Assembly: GCF_000429405.1 (NCBI RefSeq)
Contig: NZ_KE386899.1
Coordinates: 1,296-65,295 of the forward strand
Direction of reading: 5' to 3'
DNA length: 64,000 bases
Origin: Algoriphagus marincola DSM 16067
GTDB lineage: Bacteria; Bacteroidota; Bacteroidia; Cytophagales; Cyclobacteriaceae
Shown piece after piece: positions 26,749 through 36,416 of this stretch; the first letter of the stretch is position 1; the number at the start of each line of letters is the position of its first letter. Both the position numbers and the translations under genes were made by a program. The notes below the pieces were generated by a model. The model saw only the letters and a program-made list of their open reading frames with translations. It searched no databases and was not told the origin of the DNA.

Positions 26749-29700
26749 ATGACTGTAGATAAGTTTGAATATAAAAATTGGTATCACCATTTAGCCGAAG
26801 GTGTAGTTTTCCAAGATAAAAATGGCTTAATATTCGATGCCAACCCTGCAGCAGAAGAGCTCTTAGGATTAAGTCTGGACCAAATGATAGGGATGGAGTC
26901 AGTCGATCCTAGGTGGCATACTATTCATCCTGATGGTTCAGATTTTCCTGGGGAAAGGCATCCCGCCATGATATCTCTGAAAACTGGGAAGCCTGTTTAC
27001 AAGGTTCAAATGGGGATTTTCAATCCTACGGAGAATGATTATACTTGGATTTTAGTCAATTCCTACCCAATTTTTTTGAAGGATGAGCAAGAACCTTCTC
27101 AAGTCTTTACCACTTTTGTCGATATAACAGATCAAATCATAGCAAAAAGAAACTTAAGGGAAGAAATTGTCCTTCACGAAACACTAGTTTCGGTTTCCTC
27201 CTCATTTATACATCTTTCTGAGGATCAGGTTGGTGAATTTATTCAAAGAAGTCTGGAAAAGCTCGGGAAGTTCTTGGAAGCGGATCGGATGTATATTTTT
27301 GATTATGATTGGGAAAATGATCAAACCTCCAAAACATTTGAATGGTGTGCAAATGAGATTGAGCCTTATATAGATACTTTGCAAAATGTGCCTCTAGAAG
27401 GTTTGAAAAGTTGGACAGATGCTCATCGGCAGGGAAAGATAATGTCTGTGTCTGATGTTTCTTTGCTGAATGAAGATGACGAATTACGACAAGCCTTAGA
27501 GCCTCAGGGAATACAAAGCATATTAGCCATACCTGTAATGGTTGGAAATGAATGTGTAAGTTTTGTGGGAATAGATTGGGTCAAGAGCAAGCACACATAT
27601 AGCCAAAGGGAGTTCAGGGTTTTAGATATATTCGTCGGGATTTATGGAAGGGTAAAGGAAAGATTCAAAAGGGAGCGAGATATTTTTGAACGCCTTAAAG
27701 AGCTCAAGTCAATTTATGGAATATCTGCTCTGTCTCATGAATTTTACAATGGTTCGGTAAAGGAGTTTCTTTCTGAAGCTGTGGACATCATCCCACCAGG
27801 CTTTTTTGAACCGGATGAGACCTTTGCTGTCATCAATTTTGATTCGGAAAGGTTTGAAAGTGCCAATTTTAAGGAGACATCCAAGAAGATTCAAGAAGAT
27901 ATAGTCGTCAATGGAAAGGTCCGTGGCGAGGTAGTTGTCTATATTACTGAATCGGTTAGTTTTATTCCGGAGGAATACCCTCTACTCAAAGCTATCAGCA
28001 CTATTATTTTTCAATTTATAGATGCGTCTGAAAAGCTCAGGGAGATTAAACAAAGTGAGTCCCAGCTTAAACTCTTGCTTGAGTCTCAATCAACTTATAT
28101 TGTCTGGACAGACCTTGAGGGTAGACCTACCTATTATAACCCTGTTTATGAACAGAGATTCGGAGAAATTTTATTTGACGCAAAAGATGAAGAGGGAACT
28201 ATCCTCAAATCAATCTGTGAATACCATTGGGGAAGGATCAGAGAGGTAGTAGAGGAATGTATTAAAAATCCAGATCAGGTTTTTAAAGTCGAGTTAGATA
28301 AATATACTGTAGACAAAAAAATATGTAATACTTTTTGGGAAATTACTTGTGTAACAGATCAAGCTGGTAACCCTTCAGAAGTCCAATGCATAGGTATAGA
28401 CTACACCGCTCAAAAGGAAGCAAGTGATCAGTTGATTGAGAGCGAAAAACGATTTCAGGAAATCACTTCACTTAGTGGATCTGTCATTTGGGAAATCGAT
28501 CTGGAGGGGAAGTTTCTGTATGTAAGTGAGGCCTCTAAAACTGTCTATGGCTATCAAAAAGACGAGTTGATAGGCAAAAAAGCACTAAATGTCTTTTGTG
28601 GTACCTCAGATATAGAAGAATGCCTTATTGGCTTTAAAGATAAAGTCAATACAGGCAAACCTGTAGCCTTTGATCTTCAGGGTAAACACAAAGACGGAGA
28701 GATTATATGGATTAACCGCACAGTAAAGCCTGTTTTGAATGAGAAGGGAGAGATCCTAAAGTATCAGGGCTCAGATATTGAAATCACAGAAAGTAAAACC
28801 GCGGAATTAGAGATCAAGAAATTATCTGAGGCCATCGAGCAGAGCAATACTCCCACCAAAATTATTTCATTTGATGGAGATATTGAATATTATAATGCAG
28901 CATATAAAGAGCTTCTTGTAAATATTCTGGAAGTCGATCTCCCAAATGGAGTAGCTATTGGAAATATTCGGGATTATTTTGATTACCCACTAGATAAGTT
29001 AAGTGAATATGCAAGTAATCTAGTAGAGAATAAGAGTTCGGGGAAAAGGATTCCTCCTTATCGCCAGGAAATTAAACTTGTCAGTAAAGTTTCCTCAAAG
29101 GTAGTATGGTTTAAGCTAACAGTTTCTCCGATTTCCAATTTATCTGGCGAATTCCACAAACTACTATTGTTCTATGAGGATATCTCAGATAGCAAGAAGT
29201 ATCAGGAAGAGATCCTAAATCTCAATTCAAGTCTGGAAGAAAAAATTGCTGCAAGAACCCAAGAGCTTTCCATAACCAACGAAGTACTCGAAGGGGCTAT
29301 ATTAGATGCAAAAAGGGCAAACGAGGCCCAGCGCCAATTTTTATCCAGAATGAGTCATGAATTACGGACTCCTTTGAATTCCATACTTGGATTTGCACAA
29401 ATACTCCAACTGTCCAATTTATCAGATAGTCAAAAAAGAAACCTGAATTTTATTCTGGAAAGCGGAAACCATCTTTTGAATCTTATCAATGAAGTATTGG
29501 AGATATCGAGGATAGAGGCTGGCCATATCGAAGTTTCTCTTGAGCCCGTCGAGCTTCAAAGCTTGATAAGTGAGGTGGTGGATTCTGTCCGAACTGCAGC
29601 CTTTCGGAATTCTATATCCATAAGCACTCCCTCGTTGAGTATTGAAAAACTATTTGTCATTGCTGATTTGCAAAGACTTAAACAGGTCATAATCAATCTA

Positions 29701-30444
29701 ATCAACAACGCAATAAAATATAATAAGCCTAATGGTAGTATCAGTATAGAATATCAACTTACGAATAGAGAAGAGGATCAAGAGTTTATTCAAATTCATT
29801 TCAAGGACACTGGGGTAGGAATTTCTGAAGAAGACATTCCTAAATTATTTACTCCTTTCGAAAGAGGAAGAAACTCGACTTCTTCAATCGAAGGAACTGG
29901 TTTGGGACTCTCGGTGGTGGATAAATTAGTGCAGCTCATGGGAGGGACTGTTGGTGTATCTAGTAATCTCGGAGAAGGAAGTGATTTCTGGGTAGAAATA
30001 CCACTTCAAAAGTCCTCCTACAGGGATCTTTTGAAGGAAGATTTCTCGCAAAAGGGAAAACCCAATAATAAACCCTCAAAACCTACTATTCTATTGGTGG
30101 AAGATAATCCCACAAACATTGAGATGGTTCAAGAGTTCATTAAACTGATTGACCCCGAAATCCAACTAATTTGGACCATGACTATGGAAGGAACCATTCA
30201 GTTGGCAACTGAATATCACCCAAAAATCATCCTTCTCGATCTTAATCTACCAGAGGTCCATGGTTCTGAAATTTTAGAAGAATTAAAGAAAAATTCAACA
30301 CTTAAAGACATTCCTGTTATCATTGTGAGTGCAGATGCGACGAATCATTCTATGGAAAGAATGGAAAAGCTTGGAGCAGAGGGTTACATTACCAAGCCAA
30401 TGAGAATGGACTTGCTTAGTAAGATTGTTGACGAATATTTGTAG
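26749..30444 (+). CDS. Soluble hybrid histidine kinase: PAS-GAF-PAS3-HisKA-HATPase-REC
   Basis: A 1231-residue protein without signal peptide or membrane segment, so a cytoplasmic sensor. Order: PAS at about 5-130 (ANPAAEELLGLS), GAF at about 145-310, a second sensor-like segment about 315-430, three PAS domains at about 430-555, 560-690 and 695-820, a coiled coil, HisKA with phospho-acceptor His870 (RMSHELRTPLNSILGF), HATPase (N box INNAIKYNKP near 985, DTGVGISEEDIPKLF, GTGLGLSV), and REC from about 1112 with phospho-acceptor Asp1164 (IILLDLNLPE). The sensed signal is unknown. It opens a three-gene operon: the next start lies 5 bases after its stop. A hybrid kinase with two further receiver proteins suggests a phosphorelay rather than a simple two-component pair. 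Confidence 0.93.
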   Translation: MTVDKFEYKNWYHHLAEGVVFQDKNGLIFDANPAAEELLGLSLDQMIGMESVDPRWHTIHPDGSDFPGERHPAMISLKTGKPVYKVQMGIFNPTENDYTWILVNSYPIFLKDEQEPSQVFTTFVDITDQIIAKRNLREEIVLHETLVSVSSSFIHLSEDQVGEFIQRSLEKLGKFLEADRMYIFDYDWENDQTSKTFEWCANEIEPYIDTLQNVPLEGLKSWTDAHRQGKIMSVSDVSLLNEDDELRQALEPQGIQSILAIPVMVGNECVSFVGIDWVKSKHTYSQREFRVLDIFVGIYGRVKERFKRERDIFERLKELKSIYGISALSHEFYNGSVKEFLSEAVDIIPPGFFEPDETFAVINFDSERFESANFKETSKKIQEDIVVNGKVRGEVVVYITESVSFIPEEYPLLKAISTIIFQFIDASEKLREIKQSESQLKLLLESQSTYIVWTDLEGRPTYYNPVYEQRFGEILFDAKDEEGTILKSICEYHWGRIREVVEECIKNPDQVFKVELDKYTVDKKICNTFWEITCVTDQAGNPSEVQCIGIDYTAQKEASDQLIESEKRFQEITSLSGSVIWEIDLEGKFLYVSEASKTVYGYQKDELIGKKALNVFCGTSDIEECLIGFKDKVNTGKPVAFDLQGKHKDGEIIWINRTVKPVLNEKGEILKYQGSDIEITESKTAELEIKKLSEAIEQSNTPTKIISFDGDIEYYNAAYKELLVNILEVDLPNGVAIGNIRDYFDYPLDKLSEYASNLVENKSSGKRIPPYRQEIKLVSKVSSKVVWFKLTVSPISNLSGEFHKLLLFYEDISDSKKYQEEILNLNSSLEEKIAARTQELSITNEVLEGAILDAKRANEAQRQFLSRMSHELRTPLNSILGFAQILQLSNLSDSQKRNLNFILESGNHLLNLINEVLEISRIEAGHIEVSLEPVELQSLISEVVDSVRTAAFRNSISISTPSLSIEKLFVIADLQRLKQVIINLINNAIKYNKPNGSISIEYQLTNREEDQEFIQIHFKDTGVGISEEDIPKLFTPFERGRNSTSSIEGTGLGLSVVDKLVQLMGGTVGVSSNLGEGSDFWVEIPLQKSSYRDLLKEDFSQKGKPNNKPSKPTILLVEDNPTNIEMVQEFIKLIDPEIQLIWTMTMEGTIQLATEYHPKIILLDLNLPEVHGSEILEELKKNSTLKDIPVIIVSADATNHSMERMEKLGAEGYITKPMRMDLLSKIVDEYL

Positions 30445-30448
30445 TGAA

Positions 30449-31573
30449 ATGATTAAAAAACCCTTAAAAGAGTCCATTCTTGAGTCTAGGATATTTATTG
30501 TAGACGATCAGATCAAGAACTTGATTCTCTTAGAAAATGTACTTGAATCTGCTGGATTTGGAAACATTTGGTCCACTACAGATGAGCGAGAACTCCTCCC
30601 GAAACTTAAAACTGAAAAGCCGGCCATCCTTCTCATTGATTTGATGATGCCGCATATAAGTGGGTATGAGTTGATCAAATCCATTCGGAAAGATTCCGAA
30701 AAGGATACTTTGCCCATCTTGGTATTGACAGCTGATATTTCATCTGAAAGTAAGCATCAGGCGTTTGACCTGGGAGCTAATGATTTTTTGACAAAGCCTT
30801 TTGATATCAGGGAAGTGATATCTAGGGTTCAAAATCTTATCACGGCATCAGTCGTATTGGATCAACTACAAAATCAAAACATCATTTTAGAGGAAATGGT
30901 AGAAGAAAAGACAGCCTATCTAAAGGCTGCTTTGGATCTTACCGAAAAGAGAGAAAGATATTTCCGGGTATTGTTCAATTCAAGCTTCGATGCGATTCTC
31001 TATTTTAATCTTCAGGAAGAAGAGCCTTCCAACTTTTTTGAGTGCAATCCAGCAACAGAAGCAATTCTAGGATATACCAAGGAAGAACTAGGAGGATTAA
31101 GTATAAAGGATTTGGATTGTGATTATTCTGATGATTATTACTTTAAGATCAAAGAGCAGCTGAGCTCTAAGAGTGAGACTCTTTTTCTAGAGCGAAAGAT
31201 TAGAATCAATTCTGGAGAATGTAGAATAATGGAAACTTCCTTTGTGAGTATGGAGGTGTTAAATAAAATTCAGACAGTTGTTTTCTTGAGGGATGTAACC
31301 GAAAAAGTCGAGCAGATTGAAACAATCCTAAATCAAAACAAAATTTTCAAAGAGATTGCCTGGTCCCAATCACATGAGGTGAGGGCTCCCCTTGCAAGAA
31401 TGATGGGGGTAATTGATTTAATTGATGATGAGCTTAGTTCTCGAATGGATGAAGAGACGGCTAGTTTTTTAAAGATTATCAAGGATTCCTCGTATGAACT
31501 AGATCAAATAATCAGGAAGATATCTGAAAAGTCCAATGTGGCCCAGTCAAAAACTAATGTAACCCTAGGATAG
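30449..31573 (+). CDS. REC-PAS-DHp protein lacking a kinase ATPase domain
   Basis: I start at ATG 30449, 5 bases after the kinase stop; a TTG at 30425 would overlap it. The 374-residue product has REC at about 12-130 (RIFIVDDQ; phospho-acceptor Asp64 in LLIDLMMPH; LTKPF), a coiled coil, PAS at about 168-290 (ATEAILGYTKEELGGLS), and then a histidine-kinase DHp segment with His309 in SQSHEVRAPLARMMG. The protein ends 65 residues after this His, just where the DHp helices should finish, and no HATPase follows here or in the next gene. It therefore cannot phosphorylate itself. It could act as a phosphotransfer hub, fed by the hybrid kinase and passing phosphate to the next response regulator. Confidence 0.85.
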   Translation: MIKKPLKESILESRIFIVDDQIKNLILLENVLESAGFGNIWSTTDERELLPKLKTEKPAILLIDLMMPHISGYELIKSIRKDSEKDTLPILVLTADISSESKHQAFDLGANDFLTKPFDIREVISRVQNLITASVVLDQLQNQNIILEEMVEEKTAYLKAALDLTEKRERYFRVLFNSSFDAILYFNLQEEEPSNFFECNPATEAILGYTKEELGGLSIKDLDCDYSDDYYFKIKEQLSSKSETLFLERKIRINSGECRIMETSFVSMEVLNKIQTVVFLRDVTEKVEQIETILNQNKIFKEIAWSQSHEVRAPLARMMGVIDLIDDELSSRMDEETASFLKIIKDSSYELDQIIRKISEKSNVAQSKTNVTLG

Positions 31574-31574
31574 A

Positions 31575-31970
31575 ATGAAAAGTGACTTTCAAATAATAGT
31601 GGTCGATGATGATCCTCAATTCATCTTTCTTCATAATTGGTCACTAAAAAAGTTGGGCTTTAATGTGCATCCTGAGCATTTTCAAAACGCTGAAAAGCTT
31701 GTGGAGTTTTTTAAGCAAAATGAAGATTCCCAATCAAAATTTTTGATTTTACTTGATATCTATATGCCTATTATGGATGGGTGGGAAGTTTTGGAGTTTT
31801 TGGAATCAAAAGGGTCATTTGATACCATAAAAGTAATTTTGGTGACTTCATCGGTAGATAAAGGCGATAAGATCAAAGCTGAGAACTATGCTTCCATTAT
31901 TGATTTTTTGGAAAAACCGCTAGCTATTGATTATCTGATTGGATTGAAGGATAAGACTCTTTTTAGCTGA
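31575..31970 (+). CDS. Single-domain response regulator (Rcp1/CheY-like)
   Basis: A 131-residue stand-alone receiver domain. Acidic residues VVDDD at 10-14, phospho-acceptor Asp61 in ILLDIYMPIMDGW, the Thr/Ser switch VTSSVD and Lys in LEKPLA complete the family pattern. There is no output domain, so it acts by protein contact or as a phosphorelay member. Its ATG lies one base after the preceding stop, so it is tightly coupled to the REC-PAS-DHp gene. Confidence 0.93.
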   Translation: MKSDFQIIVVDDDPQFIFLHNWSLKKLGFNVHPEHFQNAEKLVEFFKQNEDSQSKFLILLDIYMPIMDGWEVLEFLESKGSFDTIKVILVTSSVDKGDKIKAENYASIIDFLEKPLAIDYLIGLKDKTLFS

Positions 31971-32007
31971 ACGGCTGTGGCTAAATATGACAATCCTCTG
32001 ATCACAT

Positions 32008-32025
32008 AAAGCGAATGCTTTTTTG
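32008..32025 (+). terminator. Weak hairpin plus T-run after the signalling operon
   Basis: AAAGC / GCTTT (loop of four) followed by further T residues, about 40 bases after the response-regulator stop. The stem is only five base pairs. Confidence 0.3.
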
Positions 32026-32091
32026 TTCAATCCTAGCTTAGCATCAAAAAAAATCCAAACTGCCTTCGGGGTATAATATTTAGGAAAGTAG

Positions 32092-32163
32092 TAGCCCCGA
32101 CAGGAATCGAACCTGTATCTAAAGTTTAGGAAACTTCTATTCTATCCATTGAACTACGGGGCC
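32092..32163 (-). tRNA. tRNA-Arg (anticodon CCU)
   Basis: On the minus strand a full cloverleaf of 72 bases can be drawn. The acceptor stem pairs GGCCCCG with CGGGGCT (first pair G-U), with discriminator A. The D arm is GTTCAATGGATAGAAT. The anticodon stem is GAAGT/ACTTT with loop TTCCTAA, so the anticodon is CCT (CCU). The T arm is ACAGG-TTCGATT-CCTGT. CCA is not encoded. It decodes AGG. Confidence 0.95.
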
Positions 32164-32245
32164 AAAGGGACTCGCAAGATACGAGAAATGCCAAAAAACC
32201 AATAAATATAATCAGTCCAACTTATGGGGATTCAGAGATTTACCC

Positions 32246-32253
32246 TATCTTTG
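32246..32253 (+). promoter_or_regulatory. -7 box TATCTTTG upstream of rpsP
   Basis: Exact TAnnTTTG match 54 bases before the rpsP ATG, followed by a purine (GCACTCC) at the right distance for a start site. It is divergent from the tRNA gene. The -33 region reads TTATGG-like instead of a clean TTG. Confidence 0.6.
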
Positions 32254-32307
32254 CACTCCAAATTTAGGATGGACGGGCTCCATCCACTAAACAAACAAAT
32301 ATAAACT

Positions 32308-32877
32308 ATGTCAGTAAAAATCAGATTAGCACGTCGAGGCCGAAGAAAAATGGCTATGTATGACGTGGTTGTCGCTGATGCAAGAGCTCCACGTGATGGA
32401 CGCTTCATCGAAAAGATCGGAACTTACAATCCGAACACAGACCCTGCATCGATCAACATCAACAATGAGCGCGCTCTACAGTGGTTGTTGAACGGAGCCC
32501 AGCCTACCGATACCGTGAAGGCTATGCTGTCCTACAGAGGAGTCATGCTTAAAAAACACCTCCAAATCGGGGTAGTAAAAGGTGCAATCACGCAAGAACA
32601 GGCTGATGCCAAATTCGAAGCTTGGTTGAAGGAAAAAGAAACTAAAATCCAAAGCAAGGTTGATTCTATCGGTAAGGCAAAAGACGAAGCCCGTCAGAAG
32701 GCTCTTGAAGCTGAAGCTGCAAAGAATCAGGCTCGTTTGGACGCTATCAAGGCAAGAGAAGAAGAAGCTAAAGCTGCTGCTGAAGCCGCTGCCGCTGCAG
32801 AAGCTCCTGCTGAAGAGTCCGCAGAAGAATCAGCTCCTGAAGCTTCCGCAGAAGGCGACGAAGCTCCACAAGCTTAA
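32308..32877 (+). CDS. rpsP: 30S ribosomal protein S16 with long acidic C-terminal extension
   Basis: A 189-residue protein. Residues 1-80 are canonical S16 ([59 protein letters not shown]). About 100 further residues form a charged helix followed by an Ala/Glu-rich tail ending in GDEAPQA. S16 in many bacteria is only 80-90 residues; extended forms are known in Bacteroidota. It is the first gene of the classic rpsP-rimM-trmD-rplS operon. Confidence 0.97.
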   Translation: MSVKIRLARRGRRKMAMYDVVVADARAPRDGRFIEKIGTYNPNTDPASININNERALQWLLNGAQPTDTVKAMLSYRGVMLKKHLQIGVVKGAITQEQADAKFEAWLKEKETKIQSKVDSIGKAKDEARQKALEAEAAKNQARLDAIKAREEEAKAAAEAAAAAEAPAEESAEESAPEASAEGDEAPQA

Positions 32878-32891
32878 TAGTATATTGATTC

Positions 32892-33422
32892 ATGAACAAG
32901 GAACAATGCTTCCAATTAGGCTATGTTTCGAAAGTTCATGGACTCCGTGGTGAAATAGTGGTCGTGCTCGATGTGGATTTTCCTGAAGATTACGAAGATC
33001 TTGAGCACATCTTTCTAGAACGAAATGGCCGCTTAGTCCCTTATTTTCTGGAGCACTTTGTGCTACAGGCAAGTAATAAGGCACTTGCGAAAATTGAAGA
33101 ACTGGATCGTATCGAACAGGTGGAGGATTTGGTAGGCTCGGAAGTATATCTTCCACTATCTGAACTACCTGAACTTGATGAAGACCAATACTATTTTCAC
33201 GAATTGATCGGGTTTGAAGTAGAAGATGAGGTGCATGGCTCGTTGGGCCAAGTGCAAACCATCTACGACTTGGACACCCAAGACCTTATCGGGGTCATCC
33301 ATCAAGAAAAAGAGGTTCTCATTCCCATCCAGGATGGAATCATCATCAAGGTGGACAAGGCAGCAAAAAAAGTTTTCTGTCGATTGCCCGAAGGATTGCT
33401 TGACATTTATCTGGAAGACTGA
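32892..33422 (+). CDS. rimM: 16S rRNA processing protein RimM
   Basis: A 176-residue maturation factor of the 30S subunit, binding S19 through its PRC-barrel. The N-terminal RimM domain (QLGYVSKVHGLRGEIVVVLDVDFP) and the PRC-barrel domain (YYFHELIGFEVEDE; LIPIQDGIIIKVDKAAKKVFCRLPEGLLD) are both present. It sits 14 bases after rpsP and 3 bases before trmD. Confidence 0.97.
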   Translation: MNKEQCFQLGYVSKVHGLRGEIVVVLDVDFPEDYEDLEHIFLERNGRLVPYFLEHFVLQASNKALAKIEELDRIEQVEDLVGSEVYLPLSELPELDEDQYYFHELIGFEVEDEVHGSLGQVQTIYDLDTQDLIGVIHQEKEVLIPIQDGIIIKVDKAAKKVFCRLPEGLLDIYLED

Positions 33423-33425
33423 GAT

Positions 33426-34142
33426 ATGCATATTGACATCATCAGCGTGGTACCGGGATTGCTGGAAGGCCCATTTTCACACTCTATTCTGAAAAGAGCA
33501 GAAGAAAAAGGCTTGGCAGTTGTCAGGGTACATAACCTGCGAGACTTTGCAACTGGCAAACAGAAGCAGGTAGACGATTATGCTTTTGGTGGAGGTGCAG
33601 GAATGGTCATGATGGTCGAACCAATTGCCCGGTGCATCGAACATCTCCAAAGTCAGCGAACATATGATGAAATTATTTATATGACGCCTGATGGGGAGAC
33701 ATTCGATCAGCCTATGGCAAATTCTCTATCGCTGAAGAAAAACCTGATGATCTTATGTGGTCATTATAAAGGAGTAGATCAGCGTGTGAGAGATCGATTC
33801 ATTACCAAAGAAATCAGTATTGGTGATTTTGTGCTGTCGGGTGGAGAACTAGCAGCAGCTGTAGTGGCTGACGCTATTATTCGTCTGATACCTGGAGTAT
33901 TAAATGATGAGACGTCTGCATTGACTGACTCTTTTCAGGATGACTTGCTTGCACCACCGGTCTATACTCGTCCTGCTGAGTGGGATGGGATGGAAGTTCC
34001 AGAGGTATTGCTCTCAGGGCATGAAGCAAAGATCAATGAATGGAGATTTGAAGCATCGGTTCGCCGAACCCGTGAACGAAGACCCGATCTATGGGCAAAG
34101 TCAGGTTTGGGGGATAGCGAAACAAGTAAACGGAAAAAGTAA
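33426..34142 (+). CDS. trmD: tRNA (guanine-N1)-methyltransferase
   Basis: A 238-residue SPOUT methyltransferase making m1G37 in tRNAs read next to G, protecting reading frame. Knot motifs are clear: [21 protein letters not shown] at the start, [27 protein letters not shown] and [16 protein letters not shown]. The C-terminal domain [19 protein letters not shown] is typical. It starts 3 bases after rimM. Confidence 0.98.
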   Translation: MHIDIISVVPGLLEGPFSHSILKRAEEKGLAVVRVHNLRDFATGKQKQVDDYAFGGGAGMVMMVEPIARCIEHLQSQRTYDEIIYMTPDGETFDQPMANSLSLKKNLMILCGHYKGVDQRVRDRFITKEISIGDFVLSGGELAAAVVADAIIRLIPGVLNDETSALTDSFQDDLLAPPVYTRPAEWDGMEVPEVLLSGHEAKINEWRFEASVRRTRERRPDLWAKSGLGDSETSKRKK

Positions 34143-34192
34143 ATAACAAGCCACGTGTTGGCCAAACAGCGAAAGCATAAAATATAGAAGCT

Positions 34193-34558
34193 ATGAGCGA
34201 ACTAATGAAAATCGTAGAAGCGGAATACAGCGAGGCGAGAGCCAAATTCCCTTCTTTCAAAGCTGGTGATACCATCAACGTACACGTACGAATCAAGGAA
34301 GGTAATAAGGAGAGAGTCCAGCAGTTCCAAGGAACTGTCATCCAGCGTAAAAACCCGAATTCCAATGGAGAGACTTTCACAGTAAGAAAAGTATCCAACG
34401 GTATCGGTGTAGAGCGTATCTTCCCTATCCTTTCTCCATCTATCGAGCAGATCGATCTATTGAGACAAGGTAGAGTTAGAAGAGCCCGATTGTTCTACTT
34501 GAGAGGACGTCAGGGTAAAGCTGCTCGTATCAAGGAAAAGATTCAGGTGAAGCACTAA
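34193..34558 (+). CDS. rplS: 50S ribosomal protein L19
   Basis: A 121-residue ribosomal protein at the 30S-50S interface. Family segments [44 protein letters not shown] and [20 protein letters not shown] are present at normal length. It ends the rpsP-rimM-trmD-rplS operon and is followed by a hairpin terminator. Confidence 0.98.
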   Translation: MSELMKIVEAEYSEARAKFPSFKAGDTINVHVRIKEGNKERVQQFQGTVIQRKNPNSNGETFTVRKVSNGIGVERIFPILSPSIEQIDLLRQGRVRRARLFYLRGRQGKAARIKEKIQVKH

Positions 34559-34578
34559 GCTTTCCAAAAATCATAAAG

Positions 34579-34607
34579 AGGAACTCAGAAATGGGTTCCT
34601 TTTTTTG
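34579..34607 (+). terminator. Terminator after rplS
   Basis: Stem AGGAACTC (34579-34586) pairs with GGGTTCCT (34593-34600) with one weak pair, followed by seven T. It lies about 20 bases after the rplS stop. Confidence 0.85.
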
Positions 34608-34798
34608 TTTTAGACTCCTGCGTAGGGTTTGATTATTTCGCGCATTGAGTCCATCTAAGGAAATAAGAGTGGGTAGTAAATGGTAAGGGTCTTTTTGGGC
34701 TAAAGCTGGGTAAATGATGAATTAAAAGCGACGGATGAATCTTAAGACTCCTGCCTTTTCAAATCCCCTTTTTCACTACAGAAGCCATCATTTTTCCC

Positions 34799-34806
34799 TA
34801 CCTTTG
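34799..34806 (+). promoter_or_regulatory. -7 box TACCTTTG upstream of gltX
   Basis: Exact TAnnTTTG match, followed by CAG at start-site distance, 60 bases before the gltX ATG. No TTG is seen at -33. Confidence 0.6.
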
Positions 34807-34866
34807 CAGCCGGGATGGGGGAACAATCTCCATTATTGCCTGTTTTTTTAAGACAATCAATCACTC

Positions 34867-36405
34867 ATGAGTAGAGAAATTCGCGTAAGATTTGCCCCGT
34901 CACCTACAGGGCCTTTACATATCGGAGGGGTACGTACTGCCCTTTATAATTACCTTTTTGCAAAAAAGAATCAGGGAAAATTCCTGCTTCGCATAGAAGA
35001 TACCGATCAGGCTCGCTACGTGGCAGGTGCTGAGGAATATATTCGTGAATCCCTCGAATGGCTCGGGATTACACCTGACGAAAGTCCCTGGAATCCAGGA
35101 AATGTAGGGCCTTATCGGCAATCTGAGCGGAAGGCTGATTACATGCAATATGCGCTTGACTTGGTAGAAAAAGGGCATGCATACTACGCTTTTGACACTT
35201 CGGAAGAGCTCGAAGCTATGCGCGAGCGACTGACTGCAGCTCGAGTCGTACAGCCTCAATACAACAGTATCACCCGTACACAGATGAAAAACTCCCTGAC
35301 ATTGCCTGAGGATGAGGTGAAGGCAAGATTGGCGTCTGGGGAGCCTTATGTGATTCGAGTTAAAATCCCTCGAAAAGAAGAAGTACGCTTTCATGACCAA
35401 ATCCGTGGGTGGGTAATGGTTCATACCTCCACTTTGGACGATAAGGTGTTGATGAAGTCTGATGGAATGCCAACCTACCACTTGGCTAATATCGTGGATG
35501 ATCATCGCATGGGAATTACGCATGTGATTCGTGGAGAGGAATGGTTGCCTTCAGCACCGCTACACGTTTTACTTTACAAGTATTTTGGATGGGAAGATAC
35601 CATGCCTGAATTTGCCCATTTGCCGCTTTTGCTGAAGCCTGACGGAAATGGAAAACTATCCAAGCGAGACGGTGACCGAATGGGATTCCCTGTTTTTCCA
35701 CTTGATTGGAAAAACGAGGAGACCGGAGACTCGGCCATGGGATTCCGTGAGCAAGAATACCTACCGGAAGCTTTATTGAATTTCTTGGCCTTCTTGGGCT
35801 GGAACCCGGGCGATGAGCGAGAGCTTTTTACCAAGGAGGAATTGGTAGAGGCTTTCAGTATTGAGAGGATTGGGAAAGCCGGTGCCAAATTCGACATAGC
35901 CAAGGCTAAATGGTATAATGAACAATACCTCCGGGCTCGTTCAAATGCTGATTTGGCTGACTTTGTCATTGAAGCAGCCAAAAAAGATGAGGTAGAGCTA
36001 GACTCAAATAAGGCAGAGGCAATAGTCTCATTGACCAAGGAGCGCGTGACCTTCCCAGGGGAAATGTGGACTCAATGCCGTTTTTTAGTGAATGCTCCCA
36101 AAGAATTTGATGAGCAGGTAGCCTCCAAAAAGTGGAATGCAGATGCAGTAGCTGTACTTTCGGCTTATGCTGAGAAGCTTTCGAAATTTGAGGGAACTTA
36201 TGATAGCGAAGTCGCTAAAACCCTACTCGGAGAGACTGCAGATGAACTGGAAATCAAACTGGGCAAGATTATGCAAGCCGTCCGATTGGCTGTGACAGGT
36301 GTCGGGGCAGGCCCGGATTTGATGGAGATATTTGCTATCTTAGGTGCAGGTGAAGTAGCAAACCGCATTCAGTTTGCAATCAAAAACCTTCCCCGTCCAG
36401 AATAA
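34867..36405 (+). CDS. gltX: Glutamyl-tRNA synthetase
   Basis: A 512-residue class I synthetase charging tRNA-Glu. The HIGH-type motif is PSPTGPLHIGG at about residues 10-20, and the KMSKS-type motif is KLSKRDG near residue 262. RIEDTDQARYV and VIRGEEWLPSAPLHVLLY are typical catalytic-domain segments. The C-terminal anticodon-binding domain is complete (KLGKIMQAVRLAVTG...GPDLMEIFAILG). It precedes a small charged protein gene by 11 bases. Confidence 0.98.
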   Translation: MSREIRVRFAPSPTGPLHIGGVRTALYNYLFAKKNQGKFLLRIEDTDQARYVAGAEEYIRESLEWLGITPDESPWNPGNVGPYRQSERKADYMQYALDLVEKGHAYYAFDTSEELEAMRERLTAARVVQPQYNSITRTQMKNSLTLPEDEVKARLASGEPYVIRVKIPRKEEVRFHDQIRGWVMVHTSTLDDKVLMKSDGMPTYHLANIVDDHRMGITHVIRGEEWLPSAPLHVLLYKYFGWEDTMPEFAHLPLLLKPDGNGKLSKRDGDRMGFPVFPLDWKNEETGDSAMGFREQEYLPEALLNFLAFLGWNPGDERELFTKEELVEAFSIERIGKAGAKFDIAKAKWYNEQYLRARSNADLADFVIEAAKKDEVELDSNKAEAIVSLTKERVTFPGEMWTQCRFLVNAPKEFDEQVASKKWNADAVAVLSAYAEKLSKFEGTYDSEVAKTLLGETADELEIKLGKIMQAVRLAVTGVGAGPDLMEIFAILGAGEVANRIQFAIKNLPRPE

Positions 36406-36416
36406 GTAGTAAAGCA

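Larger units (their letters stand above)
34559..34866. other. Intergenic region rplS / gltX
   Basis: A 308-base gap with the rplS terminator at its left end and the gltX promoter box at its right end. I see no reading frame or RNA gene between them. Confidence 0.5.

Noticed and set aside
34915..35523. A 202-codon minus-strand frame opposite gltX
   Set aside because: It covers the invariant catalytic part of glutamyl-tRNA synthetase and has no family features.
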